A stretch of DNA of 64,000 bases, taken from positions 2,542,001-2,606,000 of the forward strand of contig CP166702.1 of assembly GCA_051414805.1 (NCBI GenBank). The letters run 5' to 3'. The DNA is from Xenophilus sp003671765. Lineage in GTDB: Bacteria; Pseudomonadota; Gammaproteobacteria; Burkholderiales; Burkholderiaceae_C. The position numbers were made by a program, and so were the translations under genes. This document shows positions 62,260 through 64,000 of this stretch, one piece after another (the first letter of the stretch is position 1; the number at the start of each line of letters is the position of its first letter). The notes beneath the pieces were generated by a model, which did not search any database, was not told where the DNA came from, and saw only the letters and a list, made by a program, of their open reading frames with translations.

Positions 62260-63651
62260 ATGACGACCGCCACCCGCACCGAGAAGGACACCTTCGGCCC
62301 CATCGAGGTCCCCGCCGACAAGCTGTGGGGCGCGCAGACCCAGCGCTCGCTGCAGAACTTCGACATCTCCGGCGAACGCCAGTCGCGCGAGGTGATCCAT
62401 GCGCTGGCGCTGGTCAAGCGCGCCTCGGCGGTGGTCAACCAGCAGCTCGGCCTGCAGGACGCGAAGAAGACCGATGCCATCGTCGCGGCCGCCGACGAGG
62501 TGCTGGCCGGCAAGCACGAGGGCGAGTTCCCGCTCGTCGTGTGGCAGACCGGCTCGGGCACGCAGTCGAACATGAACGTCAACGAGGTGCTGGCCAACCG
62601 CGCGAGCGAACTGCTCGGCGGCCCGCGCGGCGAAGGGCGCCTGGTGCACCCCAACGATGACGTGAACCGCAGCCAGTCGAGCAACGATGTCTTCCCCACC
62701 GCCATGCACGTGGCCGCCGTGCAGGGTCTCGTGCACAAGGTGCTGCCCGCCATCGCGAAGCTGCGCGCCACGCTGGCGAAGAAGTCCGAGGACTTCATGG
62801 ACATCGTGAAGATCGGCCGCACCCACCTGCAGGACGCCACGCCGCTCACGCTGGGCCAGGAAATCTCGGGCTGGGTCGCCCAGCTCGACCAGAACGAGAA
62901 GCACGTGCGCGCCGCGCTGCCGCACCTGTGCGAGCTGGCCCTGGGCGGCACGGCCGTCGGTACGGGCCTGAACGCGCCCAAGGGCTACGCCGAGGCCGTG
63001 GCGGCCGAGCTGGCGCGCCTGACGGGGCTGCCCTTCGTCACCGCGCCCAGCAAGTTCGAGGTGATGGCCGCCACTGACGCCTTCGTGCACGCGCACGGCG
63101 CGCTCAAGACCCTGGCCGCGAGCATGAACAAGATCGCCAACGACGTGCGCTGGCTGGCGAGCGGCCCGCGCAGCGGCATCGGGGAGCTGTCGATTCCCGA
63201 GAACGAGCCGGGCTCGTCGATCATGCCCGGCAAGGTCAATCCGACGCAGAGCGAGGCCGTGACCATGCTGGCCGCGCAGGTGATGGGCAACGACGTCGCC
63301 ATCAACATCGGCGGCATGAGCGGCAATTTCGAGCTCAACGTGTTCCGGCCGATGGTGGCCCACAACTTCCTGCAGAGCGTGCGCCTGCTGGCCGACGGCA
63401 TGGTGAGCTTCAACGACCACTGCGCCGTGGGCATCGAGCCCAACCGCGAGCGCATCGGCGAACTGGTGAGCCGGTCGCTGATGCTGGTGACGGCGCTGAA
63501 CACGCACATCGGCTACGACAAGGCCGCCTACATCGCCAAGAAGGCGCACAAGGAAGGCACCAGCCTGCGCGAGGCGGCCGTGGCGTCGGGGCACCTCACG
63601 GGCGAGCAGTTCGATGCGTGGGTGGTGCCCGAGAAGATGACAGGGCGATGA
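62260..63651 (+). CDS. fumC: Class II fumarate hydratase FumC
   Basis: 463 residues from the ATG at 62260. Aspartase/fumarase superfamily signature GSSIMPGKVNPTQSE (about 318-332) and the other conserved regions TGSGTQSNMNVNEV and GRTHLQDATPLTLGQE. Iron-free, oxygen-stable isoenzyme of the divergent FumA-type enzyme. Followed by a palindromic repeat at about 63664. Confidence 0.97.
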   Translation: MTTATRTEKDTFGPIEVPADKLWGAQTQRSLQNFDISGERQSREVIHALALVKRASAVVNQQLGLQDAKKTDAIVAAADEVLAGKHEGEFPLVVWQTGSGTQSNMNVNEVLANRASELLGGPRGEGRLVHPNDDVNRSQSSNDVFPTAMHVAAVQGLVHKVLPAIAKLRATLAKKSEDFMDIVKIGRTHLQDATPLTLGQEISGWVAQLDQNEKHVRAALPHLCELALGGTAVGTGLNAPKGYAEAVAAELARLTGLPFVTAPSKFEVMAATDAFVHAHGALKTLAASMNKIANDVRWLASGPRSGIGELSIPENEPGSSIMPGKVNPTQSEAVTMLAAQVMGNDVAINIGGMSGNFELNVFRPMVAHNFLQSVRLLADGMVSFNDHCAVGIEPNRERIGELVSRSLMLVTALNTHIGYDKAAYIAKKAHKEGTSLREAAVASGHLTGEQFDAWVVPEKMTGR

Positions 63652-63663
63652 GTGCCTCCTCGG

Positions 63664-63722
63664 CCGTTCGCACTGAGCCTGCCGAAGTGCCGTACCGGGC
63701 TTCGACAGGCTCAGGCTGAACG
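63664..63722. repeat. GAGCCTGTCGAAG-type intergenic palindrome
   Basis: GCACTGAGCCTGCCGAAGTG and the inverted GGGCTTCGACAGGCTCAGGC. This GCTTCGACAGGCTCAG palindrome is a repeat widespread in proteobacterial genomes, from memory; one copy is here, after fumC. Confidence 0.6.
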
Positions 63723-63740
63723 GATGGGGTGGAACGGGCC

Positions 63741-64000
63741 TTAGAAGGGCGGCCCGCCCGCCTGCTGCGCGGCAAGCTGCTCGCGCAGCAACGCGTTCTC
63801 CGCCGTGAGTTCAGCGATGCGCTGGCGCAGCGAGGCGATCAGTGCCATCGGGTCGGTCGGCTCGCCTGCGTCGGCGGCCGCGGACGGCGAGGTTTCGGGC
63901 GCCGGCGCTTCTTCCCGCGGCTTGCGCTTGGCCTCGCGCACGCGCTTGGCGGCCTGCTTGAGCTCGTCGGCGCCACCGCTGGCGGCCGCGATCTGTTCCT
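63741..64000 (-). CDS. Coiled-coil protein, C-terminal part only
   Basis: Open frame continues to the right edge with no start inside. About 85 residues are visible: a basic helix (ELKQAAKRVREAKRKPREE), a Pro/Ala/Ser linker, then a leucine-zipper-like coil (LIASLRQRIAELTAENALLREQLAAQQ) and the end AGGPPF. I recognise no family from this part. The heptad pattern supports a real protein. Confidence 0.6.
   Translation of the reverse strand, partial: EQIAAASGGADELKQAAKRVREAKRKPREEAPAPETSPSAAADAGEPTDPMALIASLRQRIAELTAENALLREQLAAQQAGGPPF

Noticed and set aside
59632..63594. A 1320-codon minus-strand open frame running from murI through both fumarase genes
   Set aside because: Only the murI part has protein-like sequence. 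The rest lies out of frame with the class I fumarase gene and antisense to fumC, and reads as Arg/Gly/His-rich shadow typical of GC-rich DNA.

Overview
The window is a GC-rich chromosomal segment, most likely from a Comamonadaceae betaproteobacterium close to Variovorax. That placement is an inference. It rests on the gene content (AcdR/AcdS, TctDE-TctCBA, HpnCDE, a tig-clpP-clpX-lon block behind a tRNA-Leu gene) and on two dispersed repeat families that I associate with that family. No 16S gene is present to confirm it.

Layout: 1-4.6 kb is the right arm of an integrated filamentous phage: the end of a small membrane/coat protein, a TspB-like pIII adsorption protein, a DUF2523 coat protein, a Zot/pI assembly ATPase, a gene-free hairpin and repeat region, and a leftward serine recombinase. 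Chromosome resumes at about 4.6 kb with recQ, an ATP-dependent DNA ligase, a YihY/BrkB membrane protein, PPK2 and an Hsp15-like protein. At 10.2-15.8 kb a TctDE two-component system diverges from the tripartite tricarboxylate transporter tctCBA. A SET-domain protein and two small proteins follow. At 17.4-24.0 kb is a leftward tetR-OMF-MFP-RND efflux operon, then a fasciclin protein and a secreted protein of unknown function.

At 25.9-34.0 kb a PAS/sigma54-type activator faces an ABC uptake operon of the branched-chain amino acid type. A near-consensus -24/-12 promoter and a perfect palindrome sit between them. The last gene of the operon is a translationally coupled alpha/beta hydrolase, and three intergenic spacers of the operon carry the same long hairpin repeat. 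This is the best candidate in the window for an uncharacterised, regulated uptake-and-hydrolysis system.

Then come a DUF1993 protein, divergent acdR/acdS, divergent hemH/HAD hydrolase, an SH3 protein, and the squalene-forming hpnCDE genes, which are split by a hipBA toxin-antitoxin pair. kup and a second RND efflux pair follow, with their own promoter and operator-like palindrome. From 50 kb the region is housekeeping: tRNA-Leu, tig, clpP, clpX, lon (with a sigma32-like promoter), a tRNA cluster (Gly, Gly, Cys, Leu), a conserved acidic protein, an MFS transporter, a secreted protein, murI and two divergent fumarases (iron-sulfur class I and class II fumC). A gene for a coiled-coil protein runs off the right edge.
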